DNA from: Gerris lacustris
Lineage: Eukaryota; Arthropoda; Insecta; Hemiptera; Gerridae
NCBI GenBank assembly: GCA_951217055.1
Contig: OX578284.1
Coordinates: 20,966,187 to 21,030,186 of the forward strand
DNA: 64,000 nucleotides
Reading direction: 5' to 3'
Under the pieces are notes generated by a model. It saw only the letters and a program-made list of their open reading frames with translations. It was not told the DNA's origin and ran no database searches. Shown one piece after another: positions 11,494 through 22,959 of the stretch; position 1 is the first letter of the stretch, and each line of letters begins with the position of its first letter. Position numbers and translations under genes: made by a program.

Positions 11494-12123
11494 TTACGGG
11501 GACGATATTTTAGATTTAGCCTAATAATATGGCTTTTGATTGTATTGTATATGAAGCTTTCTTTACTGTTGTTTTGTTAAAAAAAAGTAATATCAAATTA
11601 AACTTTTTACCATTGCAAATCTTATTTTACAATCTTGTTTCTGCTTTTGGATTGTTCGTTGTAAAATTTAGAAAGATATTAAGGTTTTTTGTGTAACATT
11701 TCCATTGATGAATAACAAAACGATTTCCATAAATAATTTAAAGGCATTTCTTTTGATCCCGCGAGAAAACATTACTTCAAAGAATTTGACAGCCTGGTAA
11801 AACCTCATTTCTCGAAGGAGCACCCGTATACTAACAGCTACGAGGTTGCTGATCAAAGCTAAAACCAAATCAAAGCCTAAGAAGTTTGCTTTTACTCAGA
11901 TAACGTTGTAACACTTTACGGTTTTCTCATTACACCACTTGAGACGTGAGAATATGAGACGACGGTAAACACGTCAAGCACGTTATAATACCAAAGTGGA
12001 AAATTAATACAAGGATGAAAGGTAGCAGTTTAATGAGTTAGTAATTTTAACTTATTCTTTAGGGAATTTAATTTGTGTTAACAGCGTAATAAAAGAAAAA
12101 TATAAGTTAAAAAAGTTCCTTTT

Positions 12124-12470
12124 TACGTTCTCATATAAAGAGAAAGTATTGTGATGGCTTGAAAATTCGAACCCTGAGTCCTAAAAAGCGGTTTTTTAAA
12201 TAATGTCTGTCTGTGCAGACGACTAGAGCCTAAACTACTAGGCCGATTTTGACGGAATTTGGCATATATGTTCAGAAAAGTCATACCCCAAGGTAAAATC
12301 GAGATATGAAGTTTTGCACCAAATTTAGGGAGCTACCCCAAAAAACTCTGAAATAACATATAAAAAAATTATTTTTCGAAAACAGTTTCAATGATTTTTT
12401 TAAATGTACCTGCAAACTTCGAAAACTAATTAATGGAAAACACTAGGCTAAGTAATTATGAAATCTTTTA
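12124..12470 (+). repeat. Dispersed repeat family R2, copy 1
   Basis: The copy opens with a palindromic phrase built on TTCTCATATAAAGAGAAAG and continues through TGTCTGTCTGTGCAGAC, TAAACTACTAGGCCGATTTT and GAGCTACCCCAAAAAACTCT. The same order is present on the minus strand at 23505-23884 and 55885-56387. No coding frame; superfamily unknown. Confidence 0.65.
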
Positions 12471-12497
12471 TGAGAAATTTTGACAAGACAGAAAATA

Positions 12498-12690
12498 GAC
12501 ATCATGAGACATTTTTGGTCCTTTTTCTGTCAATCTATCTGTCCAACATTTGTGTGAACCAATATATCTTTGAAAATACTGAAATTTGTGTGGAAAGTCA
12601 GAATTAGCCTATTGATGGTCACGTATAAGTTTAAACCTTCTGCGCTATTTTTTTCTTCCACACTTTTTCTTATTAACACCAATAATCTCA
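12498..12690 (+). repeat. R1 internal fragment
   Basis: Matches the middle of the R1 consensus: the GAGACATTTTTGGTCCTTTT phrase, then the TTAGCCTATTGATGGTC and AACCTTCTGCGCTATTTTTT phrases. The hairpin start is missing. It directly follows an R2 copy, as also seen near 41 kb. Confidence 0.55.
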
Positions 12691-12729
12691 TCCTGTTATT
12701 AAGAAATTTCAATTTTTTGTCGAGGAAAT

Positions 12730-13880
12730 CACATATGGTCCCGTAATAATTTTAAAAGTATGTGCCCAAATATACGATATTTTCACACCGATGTATCTTT
12801 TCCGTTTTTTTTTTTGTTTTTTTTTTTCTATCAAATTCTTTACAAGCATAGGTGACAAAATGATGCAGCAGTAGTATGTAGTAAATCTATTTAGTTTTTA
12901 ATTATTTTGAGACGCAAAAATTCAGTTTTGAAATGTTATTGGATTTACACGTTTTGAGGTTCTATATGAGTCCAATAAAGTGTTTTAACTTTTTTAACAA
13001 ATATCTGTTAGCCGTCTGTGAGGACTCGTAAAGCCTAAATAACTTTTTTTTCTCGTCAATCTATGTCGCAACTTGTCAAATAGACTTGTTAAATACATCT
13101 ATTTTATTTTCTCTTCAATTAATGTTAACTTGTCAAGGGATTCGTTTCCTCTTAAGGGAATAGTTTTTCTACCTTTAGGGATATCTACCCATTATATTGT
13201 TTATTTCTGATGTGTAACGGCAAATCACAAAGGGAGAGTAGTAAGAATAAATGGAGTCACAGACACTCAATCCCATTTCATCCATAAAAATCAATTGCAT
13301 TTACCGCGTTATTTCAGAATGATCATTATCCATAGCTTGCGGGAAAGCATGTACAAATAGACCCACCTCTATATAAATATAGATAGAGTTAGAAAGAAAA
13401 TAAAACCAGACACATACGATCAATTCAGAAATATCTTAGTAATGAGGTTGTGGCAGTGATTAGTTAGTGCTGTGGAACAAGGGTTACAGAGCGGTCTAGT
13501 TTATCTTTCTGGCGGGAAATAGTTCTAACTGGAGAGACAGTAGATTCATTGAGAACCAGATCTGTTATCCCTTGCCAAGTCCGCTGTGGAGGGCATCTAA
13601 AGGTAAAAGCAGGTGTAAATTCTCTATCTTCTCCATTACAGCTCGCATTTCATTGACCCTCCCGTCGGTCATTCACACTTTGTCTTGGATACTTTTAGGT
13701 AGCCAATTCTTGATTTATTATTCCATCTGATCAAGGGCTTTATAATTCTATATCTATTATTATTTTTAAAAAATCAATAAAAAAGTTATAATTTCTGGTT
13801 TGTTAAAATATAAAATAAAAACAAACCCTGCATCAGATAAAATTCATCGCTATCATCCTCTTTTAGCATATAATTGTATA
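12730..13880. other. No recognisable gene; slightly GC-richer part at 13200-13700
   Basis: Segment 13200-13700 has more balanced base composition than its surroundings. It contains a GT...AG-bounded stretch near 13612-13650 that could be read as a short intron, but no frame or known protein similarity supports an exon. I could not assign it. Confidence 0.3.
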
Positions 13881-13882
13881 TT

Positions 13883-14296
13883 GCTTCCGAGCTTATGGAA
13901 AATAACGGAAGCTACATATTTTTTATGTATCCGATTTCAAAAATTCCAAGACAGAAATCCTTTCAGACATCAAGGAAAATGTTTGGTTCTGTGTCTGTCT
14001 GCACGTCTGTCTCTTAATTATTGCGAATCAACATAATATGTTAAAAACTTCTCGTCCGAGTTTAATGAAATATGGATAATGGGTCATAGTCATAACAGAC
14101 CATTGTTAGTCCCATAAAAGTTTCAACCCTCAGCGCAACTTTGTTTCTATTCCACATTCGCAAAAACATACATCCATTTACACCTCTATCTTCAAATGTA
14201 CTCATCTAATTTTTATGAAATTTGGATGGTGTTTCAAAAGTAGTCTGCAGATAGCCCTAGATTAATTTCAACCGTCTGCGTTCAACTATGTCCATT
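13883..14296 (+). repeat. Dispersed repeat family R1, copy 5
   Basis: Starts GCTTCCGAGCTTATGGAAAA and has the matching GGAAGC arm shortly after, then the long-form R1 order through TGGTTCTGTGTCTGTCTG, GACCATTGTTAGTCCCAT and AGATAGCCCTAGATTAATTT. The 78-codon open frame across its start is a by-product. Confidence 0.75.
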
Positions 14297-14596
14297 CCCA
14301 GTTGGGTCTCATTTGTTTTACGGGATGTTTTTCTTGTTCGCATTCTAAGTTTTTTAGTTATCTGATTGGAAATCTATATCTGATTATACTATATTTTATA
14401 AATATGTGATTTTGCCAGTGATAAGACACGAGTAAGCTACATGCCACACATTTTATTTTTATAAAAAGCAGAGGTTTTACTATGTGCATGTGCATTATGT
14501 AACTCATTTAACATTATGTAATATATCCAAGCTTTTCAAAACATGCTAAATTCGTGAAAATTTTGTTATTATGATCAATTTATTATATTTTCACCA

Positions 14597-14790
14597 TCAC
14601 TTTTGATCTTCACATTCATTGAGCTAAAACTTTGATCAATAAATCTATCTTCACCTCTAAAAGCTTTGATGAATAAATCTTTTCCTCTAAAAACATTGTT
14701 TGGTAATTATTCACCTCTAAAATCTTTGATTAATCAATGTTCACCTCTAAAAGCTTTGATTTATCAATATTCACTAAAACTTGGATTATT
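14597..14790 (+). repeat. Minisatellite, ~36-bp unit
   Basis: About five imperfect units built on TTCACCTCTAAAAGCTTTGA followed by an ATTAATCAAT-like phrase. The short open frame at 14666-14899 is created by this repetition. Confidence 0.8.
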
Positions 14791-15513
14791 ATTTCCAACC
14801 AAACTTCCAGAATATTTAATCGTCATAGTGGACTTGACGATTAACTTACATAGTAGACTTACTTATAGCTATTCTCTACTAGCTCCATTCTATTTCTAGG
14901 TTGCAAGTAAGTATATAGTGAAGAAGTTTTACAGAGGACAATATATTCATCATTGTGTCAGTAAGAAGTAGTAGTTGTTGGTATTGTACTCTGGGGAAGA
15001 CATATTGTGGGGGTATATATTGTGTCTTTGAAAAACTGACAACAGCTACTAATAGTCTAGTTCTTTTACAAGTCAACTCATTTGTTCTTTGTTTGTCCAA
15101 CCATACATGTCTTTTGTTCATCTCTGTTATTTTGCACAACTTGTAACTTGTAACATTTCTTTTATCTATTCTTTTAAAAAAACTATTTTTCCATTATGGA
15201 AGCTACTTTAAGTTTGTGTTCTTCAATAGTTTCATTAAAAAAGTTGCTAGCTGGAACTGATCTATATATGTTAGGAAATTGGCTTTGTCTTACATGCTTA
15301 ATTAATTGTATAAAAATTTCGATTTTGAGATTTCACTGACTTTACACCAGTTCAGGCCTCTGAGTCTAAAGAGGTGGTATTTGATACAAAATGTCTCCAT
15401 TTCATGGAAAACCAATGAATGGATATGTTATTGGGCATTGAATCCACTTATCAACATTTCAATGTTTTTCCATGAAGGGGAGAAAACCAGTATAGATTTG
15501 TCTAATTCATATA

Positions 15514-16374
15514 TAGTCTAAGATCCGGTATAAGAAATACATACCCTCATCTGTTATTTAATGATATTAAAGAATATATGATAGAAAATTTATAGATTGA
15601 TACATCGCAAATAGGTTGCCTAGCTAAATCGCTTACCCATGATGTTAAATTATAAAATGTTTACTTAACTTCCCCTTACTTCAACTGCCCTGATGTGTTA
15701 TTTATGAAAATCGAACATTAGCTGAGAGAATTCACCCCAAGGAATTCAAAAAATAAGGGTTGCCTACTTTCCCCTCTGGCCAACTATGGAGTTGCCAGGT
15801 ATAAACAAGTGAGTAAACGAAATTAATATACCCTCATCAGTTATTTAATCGATTTATATATCAAATAAAAGGTAATTTTATTCCCAATCCAACCGTATTA
15901 GGTTGCCTTATCAAAAAGTTGGTTGAATCTATGGTTGCCTAGATTTTAGATCTAAAATTTAGATTTTTAATTTAGAATTTAAGGCAACCTAATACGGTTG
16001 GATTGGGAATAAAATGACCTTTCATTTGATATATAAATCGATTAAATCACTGATGAGGGTATATTAATTTCGTTTACTCACTTGTTTATACCTGGCAACT
16101 CCATTGTTGGCCAGAGGGGAAAGTAGGCAACCCTTATTTTTTGAATTCCTTGGGGTGAATTCTCTCAGCTAATGTTCGATTTTCATAAATAACACATCAG
16201 GGCAGTTGAAGTAAGGGGAAGTTAAGTAAACATTTTATTATTTAACATCATGGGTACGCGATTTAGCTAGGCAACCTATTTGCGATGTATCGCAATCTAT
16301 AAATTCTCTATCATATATTCTTTATTATCATTAAATAACAGATGAGGGTATATATTATCCCGGATCTTAGACTA
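15514..16374. mobile_element. Large fold-back element, ~395-bp arms
   Basis: Left arm 15514-15910 and right arm 15980-16374 are reverse complements with very few differences, separated by a 69-base AT-rich loop. The termini are TAGTCTAAGATCCGG and CCGGATCTTAGACTA. TA bounds both ends, so a TA target is possible. It has no coding frame. Such long-armed elements are known as fold-back or long-TIR MITEs; the family is not identified. Confidence 0.85.
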
Positions 16375-16804
16375 ATAGTTGATGGATCTTAAGGTGTGAA
16401 ATTATGAAACATTATTCCATTTTGATTACCATTTGGTCCGCTAGGAGCTCTGATATCATTTTATATAAAATTTAGAACCTCTATCGGCAAAATAAAGTAT
16501 TACAGTGTATACAAGTGAAATCCAATCTACCTCCTACGATATTCTAACTTGCTGGCACGACATTTCGTATGTCGTTAATTAAGACTTCAGCTAGCCTATC
16601 GCCAAAATATTGTACTATAAATGTAAACCCAATGACCACTTGTAACATCCTAACTTGGTGGCACGATATTTATTAAAAGCGTCACATTTTTCATGACTTT
16701 TTTGCGTGACGGAAATTTTGCCTGCACACAGTTTTAATTAAAATAAATTTTAGGTATGGATTGCCATCAAATAATAATTTTTTGAATTAATAAGATTTAT
16801 TCTA

Positions 16805-17451
16805 CAGTGTGTCCACGGATTGAGTGCACGTGGAGTTTAAATGACAACAAAATTTCGAATTGAAATTTGAGCTTTTGGTCATCAGCCCTGCTTGGTCTTA
16901 AACTAAGAATTAAAAAAAAAATGTCCAATTAATTAATGTACAGGGTGCTGTTACGATGAATTTTCAAAAATTGTCAACAGTTAAGTCCTTTTGTTTTTAA
17001 AAATATTTACTTAGAAAAGTTGTTCAAAATTAAAAGTTATTGCAGATAATCAAGTTTTAATGTGATTGCCTAACTTTTTTTTTTCAAAACCACCAATTAC
17101 ATATTCCTAATTATCTATTAGAAAAAAAGTTGCTAATATAATAAACATAAATAAACAAATAATATAAAGGTTATTGAAATGTGCTGCCACCAACCATTAC
17201 ATACCACCATACATTACATATCGATCAGCGCACATATTTTCCAAGTAAATATTTTTGATAGTTTTAAAAATAATTTAAACAATTTTTGAAAATTCATCGT
17301 AACAATACCCTGTAGATCCATGGGAATATATGCCTAACGTTTTGGACTCAGTTTTAGACCAAGCAGTGACATGCCCAGAGGCTTAAATTTCAACTCAATT
17401 TATTTTTGGCCATTTAAACCCCGCACGTACACTCACTCCTTAGACACTTTG
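16805..17451. mobile_element. TA-inserting MITE (outer), long imperfect TIRs
   Basis: The ends pair as CAGTGTGTCCACGGATTGAG on the left and, read inward from the right, CAAAGTGTCTAAGGAGTGAG. Both are bounded by TA (16803-16804 and 17452-17453). Pairing continues inward through GTTTAAATG and the TTGGTC/GACCAAGCAGTGA region. A mariner-like origin is suggested by the TA target and the TGTCC-like terminus. A second MITE sits inside. Confidence 0.7.
16941..17312. mobile_element. TA-inserting MITE nested in the previous one, 372 bp
   Basis: Left end CAGGGTGCTGTTACGATGAA and right end TTCATCGTAACAATACCCTG form a ~34-bp inverted repeat with two mismatches, bounded by TA at 16939-16940 and 17313-17314. 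The CAGGGTG start resembles mariner termini. It interrupts the outer MITE, so it is younger. Confidence 0.8.
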
Positions 17452-17453
17452 TA

Positions 17454-18398
17454 TATTATAGTTTACACATATATATAAATACAAAAATGTATATTTAGAA
17501 GATTTTGCTTTTTTTTAAATTTACCTATCTTTTTTTTATTTTGTTTTATTTTAATTTCCATATATTGTAATGCTGATAAACCCGCAACCAAAGAAGTCTT
17601 AGTTCATTTAAAAATTTCAAGTAGAAGAACTATAATATTATAGTAAAATAAAAAGAAAAAAAATGTCTATAGTTTATCTAGATGTCCATTATTGGGCAAA
17701 AATACGAGTATATTGTCGAGAAATCGAGTTATCTTTACCGTAGTTGTTCGTGAGTAGGTGTAGGCAATTATTTTCAGTGTAGTTCAAATATAACAAAATA
17801 CAAGCATTACCTCTATACCCATGGATTACCTTTATGTAGCCCATAAGATCGTATATTAGATTGTATGTGAAAATGCATGATATATAGGTTCATATTAATA
17901 TTTTGTAGATTCGCTTCATGAGAAACACCCTGTTTCTAGTCTATACCGATAGCTTGTAACGGTTCAAGACTCTATAGTTGTCCCGTGATATACGAAGGCA
18001 CCGCATTACCATCCCGAACAATTTTCAGTCGAATCGATTATGAATGGTCTTCAAGATGTACGGCTTGGACCTAGTATGCATCTATGGGAATATATGCCTA
18101 ACGTTTTACATCACCTTTGTCACTGTTACTGTTTTATTACTTAGTTTTGTTTGCTTTACGGTATTCGTCCCTATCGTTGTTTGATCACTAGTTCACACGG
18201 ATTATTGAATTTCTGATGGCCTGTTCTGAAATACAACACATTTATTTCACAACCATATTTTCATATCTATAATCTCAATTCTTTATGTTGTAGTTTTGCT
18301 AGGTGTACCCTGTAGTAATATTTTGATGTCGTAGGTGGATCCTTTAAGGGTAATGTGTAAGAAGAAATGTACTCTAATTCATGTTAACTCTGGCAACG
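17454..18398. other. No recognisable gene; isolated duplicate of a MITE segment
   Basis: Contains ATGGGAATATATGCCTAACG followed by TTTT at about 18083-18106, identical to 17320-17343 inside the outer MITE. The rest shows no frame or repeat pair. Confidence 0.4.
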
Positions 18399-18426
18399 TT
18401 TCGGCTATTACCAGCCATTTTCGAGC
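18399..18426 (-). ncRNA. Degenerate hammerhead/Penelope-tail-like motif
   Basis: On the minus strand a GGCT/AGCC stem around a GGTAAT-like loop is followed by CGAAACG (GAAA at 18402-18399). The upstream part, CTCGAAAATG, is a degenerate form of CTGAAGATG. The stem and GAAA are kept but the CTGANGA box is broken. Confidence 0.25.
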
Positions 18427-18599
18427 CTAAAAATAAAGATTTATGTGTTGCAAACATGACAAAATAAAGTTGTTAAAGTTATAGAGTGTCATGCTGAAAC
18501 GGTGAAGTATGAATGTTCAAAACTTCAAGTACGATACTGTGTGGTTTGAACACTGAACACTGGAGAATAGGAATACTTAATTCTTTAGCTATGAGGGAT

Positions 18600-18698
18600 T
18601 CTTTCCTAATATTAAGGGAGCAGAATCTTGACCTTGTGCCCAGGAGAGACAGATGGCAGGAAATTGTTCGAGAGGCCAGGGTCCACCCAGGACTGTAG
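18600..18698 (+). pseudogene. RTE-like LINE ORF2, extreme C-terminus
   Basis: In frame before a stop at 18696-18698 the sequence reads RDRWQEIVREARVHPGL. The pattern RDRW-x2-IV-x2-A-x-x-HPGL at the very end of the protein is characteristic of RTE-clade non-LTR retrotransposons. No reverse transcriptase motifs precede it within the window, so this is a heavily 5'-truncated scrap. Confidence 0.5.
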
Positions 18699-19557
18699 AG
18701 CCAGCAAAAGTAAAAATCTTGACCACTTAGCACTGAATTGGGGGTTTGGGGGTAGAAGAAGAACGTTAATTTTGAAATAAAGAAATAGTCAACGTTATAA
18801 GTACCTATAATAATATATAAGTGGATAAAATAGGAAGTTAGGCTTACCTTGGCTACTGAAGAGCATCTTGCTGGATTACCGGTGGTTGATGTTATAATAG
18901 TAATTGTTTTGATAAACTGAATATACAAATAATAATAAACGAACATAAAAATAAACCCGAATTGTGGTAAACTAAATAAAATGTTAGGTAAACGATAAAA
19001 GATGCATGAAAGTATGGCGGCGTCTTCTTCAACACAGAGAAGGGAAGTGGAGGGAAGAGTACCTACTTGTAGGCTAATTCGTGGATTCTCTTCCAGAGTG
19101 CTGTACTTGATTAGTACAGCATAGCATTTTTATTTCATCCACTATAAGTATGAATATGTTTTTAAATATATTATACTATAAAATAGTAAATAGGTTATAT
19201 GTAAGATAGGTAAAATATAGATGTATAATGATAAGAAAATATTGTCCAAGTTATGAATCTTACTTATTATTCACTTATTGTCACAGTTTTAAGTCTATTT
19301 TAAGCAATTTAATTTGAAACTTCAGTCATTATTCTTTTATCGAGGGGAAAAAGGAGTCTACTTTAGAGTTTATAAAAATATATTGACTTTCATTATCACT
19401 ATATTAAGCCCCACCACCAAGCACCAGCTGCAAGCATAGCATACTTTTTGTTTGCAACAATGGTTTGTTCACCCACTTAAAATTGGAATATTTGGAAGTA
19501 TGTATTTGGTATCGTTTCAAAGGTTATTAGTAACGCCAACTTTGTTTTTCCTTTTTA

Positions 19558-20504
19558 GGGTTTCGTTGGTAAAACCAAAAAAAGAAACCCTTATAGTTTC
19601 CTTCCTGTGTCTGTCTGTCTGTCACTCTGTACGGTTCCAATAACTTTTGAATCAAAAGAGATAAAAACATGAAACTTTCCAGTATTAAAGATCGTTTTGA
19701 CGCGCACACAGGAAAAATATAGAGAACTCAAAATTATCAGCTGTTCAAATTCAAAATGGCAGATAATTCTCGTCACGCGAAAAAAATATTTTCTTAATTT
19801 TTTGAGTGGGATATCAAATGAAAGGTATTGAAGAGTAGATTACAAATATATATACTACTTGTGGATAGTGTTTAATTTTCGGCGCCATTTTGTCAAAAAA
19901 CATCGTAATTTTGCGTGTCCCCCCCCCCTTAAAATCGTATTTCCGCTCTTACTAAAAATGTAGAAAAATATGCAAAATGTGTGATCTAGTGGGCCATAGA
20001 TCAAATAAGATTAGCAATTTGATCTGATTTACTGGGAATCCAAGATGGCGGATAATTCATGTCACTCGAAAAAATATTTTTTTTAAATTTTGAGTGGGGT
20101 ATCAAATGAAAGGTATTGAAGGTAGATTACAAAAATATATAACACTTGTGGATAGTGTTTAATTTTCTACGCCATTTTGTCAAAAAATATCAAAATTTTG
20201 TGTATTTCCCCCCTAAAACTATATTTCTGCTGTTACTTAAAATATAGAAAAATATGCTAAATGTGCGGTCCGATGGGCCAAAGAAAACATAAGATTGGCA
20301 ATTTGATCCGATTAACTGGGAATCCAAAATGGCGGCAAATTCCTGTCACGGGGAAAAATATTTCTCAAGGGATTGAAGAGTTGATTACAAATATATATAA
20401 CACTTGTGTATAATATTTCATTTTCCTCGCCATTTTGTCAAAAAACATACAAATCCCCCCCCCCCCTTACACTAATTTTAAGTTCACGATACCAACGAAA
20501 CCCC
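19558..20504 (+). mobile_element. R3 element, copy A (~946 bp, hairpin termini)
   Basis: Left end GGGTTTCGTTGGTA and right end TACCAACGAAACCCC are inverted. The left end also forms a local hairpin with GAAACCC at about 19584-19590. Then comes a GTCTGTCTGTCTGTC run and a 2.6-unit internal array (period ~285 bp). TTTTA lies directly outside both ends (19553-19557 and 20505-20509) and may be a 5-bp target duplication. No protein is encoded. Related copies lie at 44233 and 57879. Superfamily not recognised. Confidence 0.7.
19750..20430 (+). repeat. Internal tandem array of R3 copy A, ~285-bp unit
   Basis: Units start with CAARATGGCRGATAATTC-like text at 19751, 20038 and 20322. Each continues through GAGTGGGGTATCAAATGAAA, ACACTTGTGGATAGTGT, GCCATTTTGTCAAAAAA and a C-run. 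The third unit is truncated. The 44233 copy has only one such unit, so array length varies between copies. Confidence 0.8.
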
Positions 20505-20509
20505 TTTTA

Positions 20510-21766
20510 CGTGAGACTTCACGCCTATCCAATTTATTTTGTTTGTTTTTTTGCTAAGAAGTCAACTATAAAATACATACTTTTATAGGAATTTTCCTTT
20601 TCTTTATAACGATTGGTCATTAATTATACCAAGATTAATATTTTTTGGATTATTGGAATGGAAATGTTTTAGGTAAGATCATTAAATTTAACACAATCTA
20701 TTTTTTCTAATCGCTCCTACACCGTTGAGAATAGGAATATACCTTTTACGAACCTTTTTTCTCCAAATGGCCTGTAAAAACACCCCTTTCAATATGTTGA
20801 TCTGAAATTAATATTTTTAATACAGTCCCAATTATAGTCCTAAACCCGTTCTTTATTACAGTGCAATGTTAGCGCATGCGTATAAAATCTGTCCTAAACG
20901 ATTCCCGAACGATCCTTGGGACGGTTCAAAGGTTGGTACCAATATGGGGATTGGAACAAACCTTATAAAACACAAGAACCGACATTTAGAAATGTATTAA
21001 CTATTATATTGAATAATTACTAATCAGACATCAGTTCACAGATGAATAAAATTATTCGTTATCAAATTTTACCAAATATCAACTACTATTGTTATTATTT
21101 TTTACTCTTTGGATTTTGTTCCTTATCTCTATTTGGAATAGCTTTGCTTAATATCAGTTGCTAATCCTGAATTACACGACATTCATTTCAAGTGAGACAA
21201 AGCCTTTAAGTATGTAGGTGAGTACATTAGCCAATTTACCTGTTGATTGGATTTTCATGTCGAACCTTGACTAAGAGCTTAGTAGGAAACTATTTTATAT
21301 TTTTACAACGAGGCAACCATGATCGTCTTTTCGGTGACGTTCTGATGCCAAAGAATTAATTTAAAATCTTTATAGAAAAAAGAAAAACGTCAGTTTAAAC
21401 TGGATCTTTTTGGTCAGCTGTAGATTTATTAGTGATATTGTTCATAATATGGAGTTTAATCCTAGTTTGAGTAAAATCGCTTTAATTTCTCCTTAAAAAA
21501 TCATGTTAATTGCATGAAGGTGTTAGATGTGTCTACTGCGGCCGCATATTTATTATAGGTACCTTTGGATAAACAATGTCTATTGATTGATTAAACTGTT
21601 TTGCAAAATATAACGAACTTTCGGGCCCCAAGAAAATTTTATCTGAACTTTATGTTTTCGAGGTTGCTGAATCCGAATCTGAAGTCAAAATTTCTCCTAT
21701 ACGTACAGTTTTCCCGGAAAATGCACCTAAAGTTCGGAAAAATTGTGTTTTGGGGGGTTTTCGACC
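20510..21766. other. No recognisable gene
   Basis: No long frame, paired terminal repeat or RNA-like element found. A NotI-type site (GCGGCCGC) lies at about 21538. The 84-codon frame at 21601-21855 runs into an R1 fragment and is not convincing. Confidence 0.4.
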
Positions 21767-21865
21767 CAATTATTTCTGTCTTGGAATTTTTGAAATTGGA
21801 GACACAAAATATTTTCGTTCTGCAGTACGATCACAAAGATTCCGTGCTTCAGTAAGCTCGGAAGC
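21767..21865 (-). repeat. R1 fragment, hairpin end only
   Basis: A truncated minus-strand R1 copy of about 100 bp that ends CAGTAAGCTCGGAAGC at 21865. It includes TCTGTCTTGGAATTTTTGAA and the ACGATCACA phrase, and nothing beyond. Confidence 0.65.
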
Positions 21866-21894
21866 AAAAAAAAATTATTTTAGTATAATATTTT

Positions 21895-21966
21895 TATTTT
21901 AAATCAAATTATAATTATTATTAGCAATGGGAGACAGGCAGAGAAAAACAGACTTCAGCGCCGGGA
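21895..21966 (-). repeat. tRNA-derived SINE fragment, reverse copy
   Basis: Its reverse complement matches the SINE at 25734-25800: GCGCTGAAGTCTGTTTTTCT, then CTGCCTGTCTCCCATTGCT, then AATAATAATTATAATTTGAT. It covers only the 3' edge of the tRNA-like head and the start of the body, so it is truncated. Confidence 0.65.
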
Positions 21967-22234
21967 CATGAAATTAAAAATAAATTACATTAAAGAAGAA
22001 AAACTAATATATTAAAAATGAAATTTATAATATTTTTATTGTTTAAGTTAATTCTATTATCATAATATGTAAAAGAATTTGAAGAGTATAAAAAAAACAT
22101 GAATAGTACTTATGGCAAATTGAAAGATCGTAACGGAGTTACATGTTATTTAATTCTTTCTATTGTTTCGGTTTGACAGAATCATTTATATTTACTTATA
22201 TATACTACTAGCAGAAGTACCTATAGCTTTGCCC

Positions 22235-22251
22235 GGGGGGGGGGGGGGGGG
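22235..22251 (+). repeat. Poly(G) run, 17 bases
   Basis: Seventeen consecutive G following GCCC. Unusual in so AT-rich a region and prone to length error; runs of C also occur in the R3 copies. Confidence 0.95.
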
Positions 22252-22482
22252 AATGCAAAATTATATGCAGAAAGTGACCCTCCTTTCGTTTTGAAGGTCA
22301 AGTGTGCAACATTTCATCAAGTTGTTGATTTATATAATAATATAAAAGAAATATACAAACAAATCCACATCACTCTTCTTTAATTATTCAAATTTAATTC
22401 TGTTTCTTTTATGTCCCGATCAACACACCATTAGGTTATTATAGAACGGGAGATCGCGGCAACTCTACACATTTATGTTGTT

Positions 22483-22512
22483 GTGACATGTTTATCAGTA
22501 TAAACATGTCAC
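22483..22512. repeat. Perfect 13-bp hairpin
   Basis: GTGACATGTTTAT (22483-22495) and ATAAACATGTCAC (22500-22512) are perfect reverse complements around CAGT. No T-run follows, and no family was recognised. Confidence 0.9.
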
Positions 22513-22959
22513 TTCTTTGGGATTTCAATTTACTAGATATGTCGGTGTTTAGACCTAAGTTTCAGGTGAGTATTTTAGGTCTCTGAACACTCATATTTAT
22601 GTCAAGTCAATTTTAATGTTTCAATCATAATTCGATTAAATAGTGCCCAATTTTATTTTTCAGTCGTGGAAGTCTTTCCCCTCTCTTTATTTTTTTGTAA
22701 TAATTCAACACTGGATGTTTTGACGCACTAACTAATTAATTCTGTGACTTTAGAGCCCGTGAGGGGCCAAAGGACATGCCAAAGAGCTAATGGATGAAAC
22801 GGGGTTAGTTTGTTGCTCCATTAGGTGCATAAACCATTTTTAACCAGTTAGTCGGTACTTACCTAGCCAGCTACCTATTTATACAGCAATACTGGGTAAA
22901 CGCCGAACGTAATTCCCGGACCGGGCCCCCAGCCCCCTCCCGGTCCCCCGCCGGTCCTA

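Noticed and set aside
13612..13650. Short GT...AG stretch as an intron
   Set aside because: Flanking sequence gives no joined frame with a recognisable product; such matches are frequent by chance.
18479..18946. 155-codon minus-strand frame, second longest in the window
   Set aside because: It runs antisense across the RTE C-terminal relic and AT-rich flank and shows no recognisable domain.
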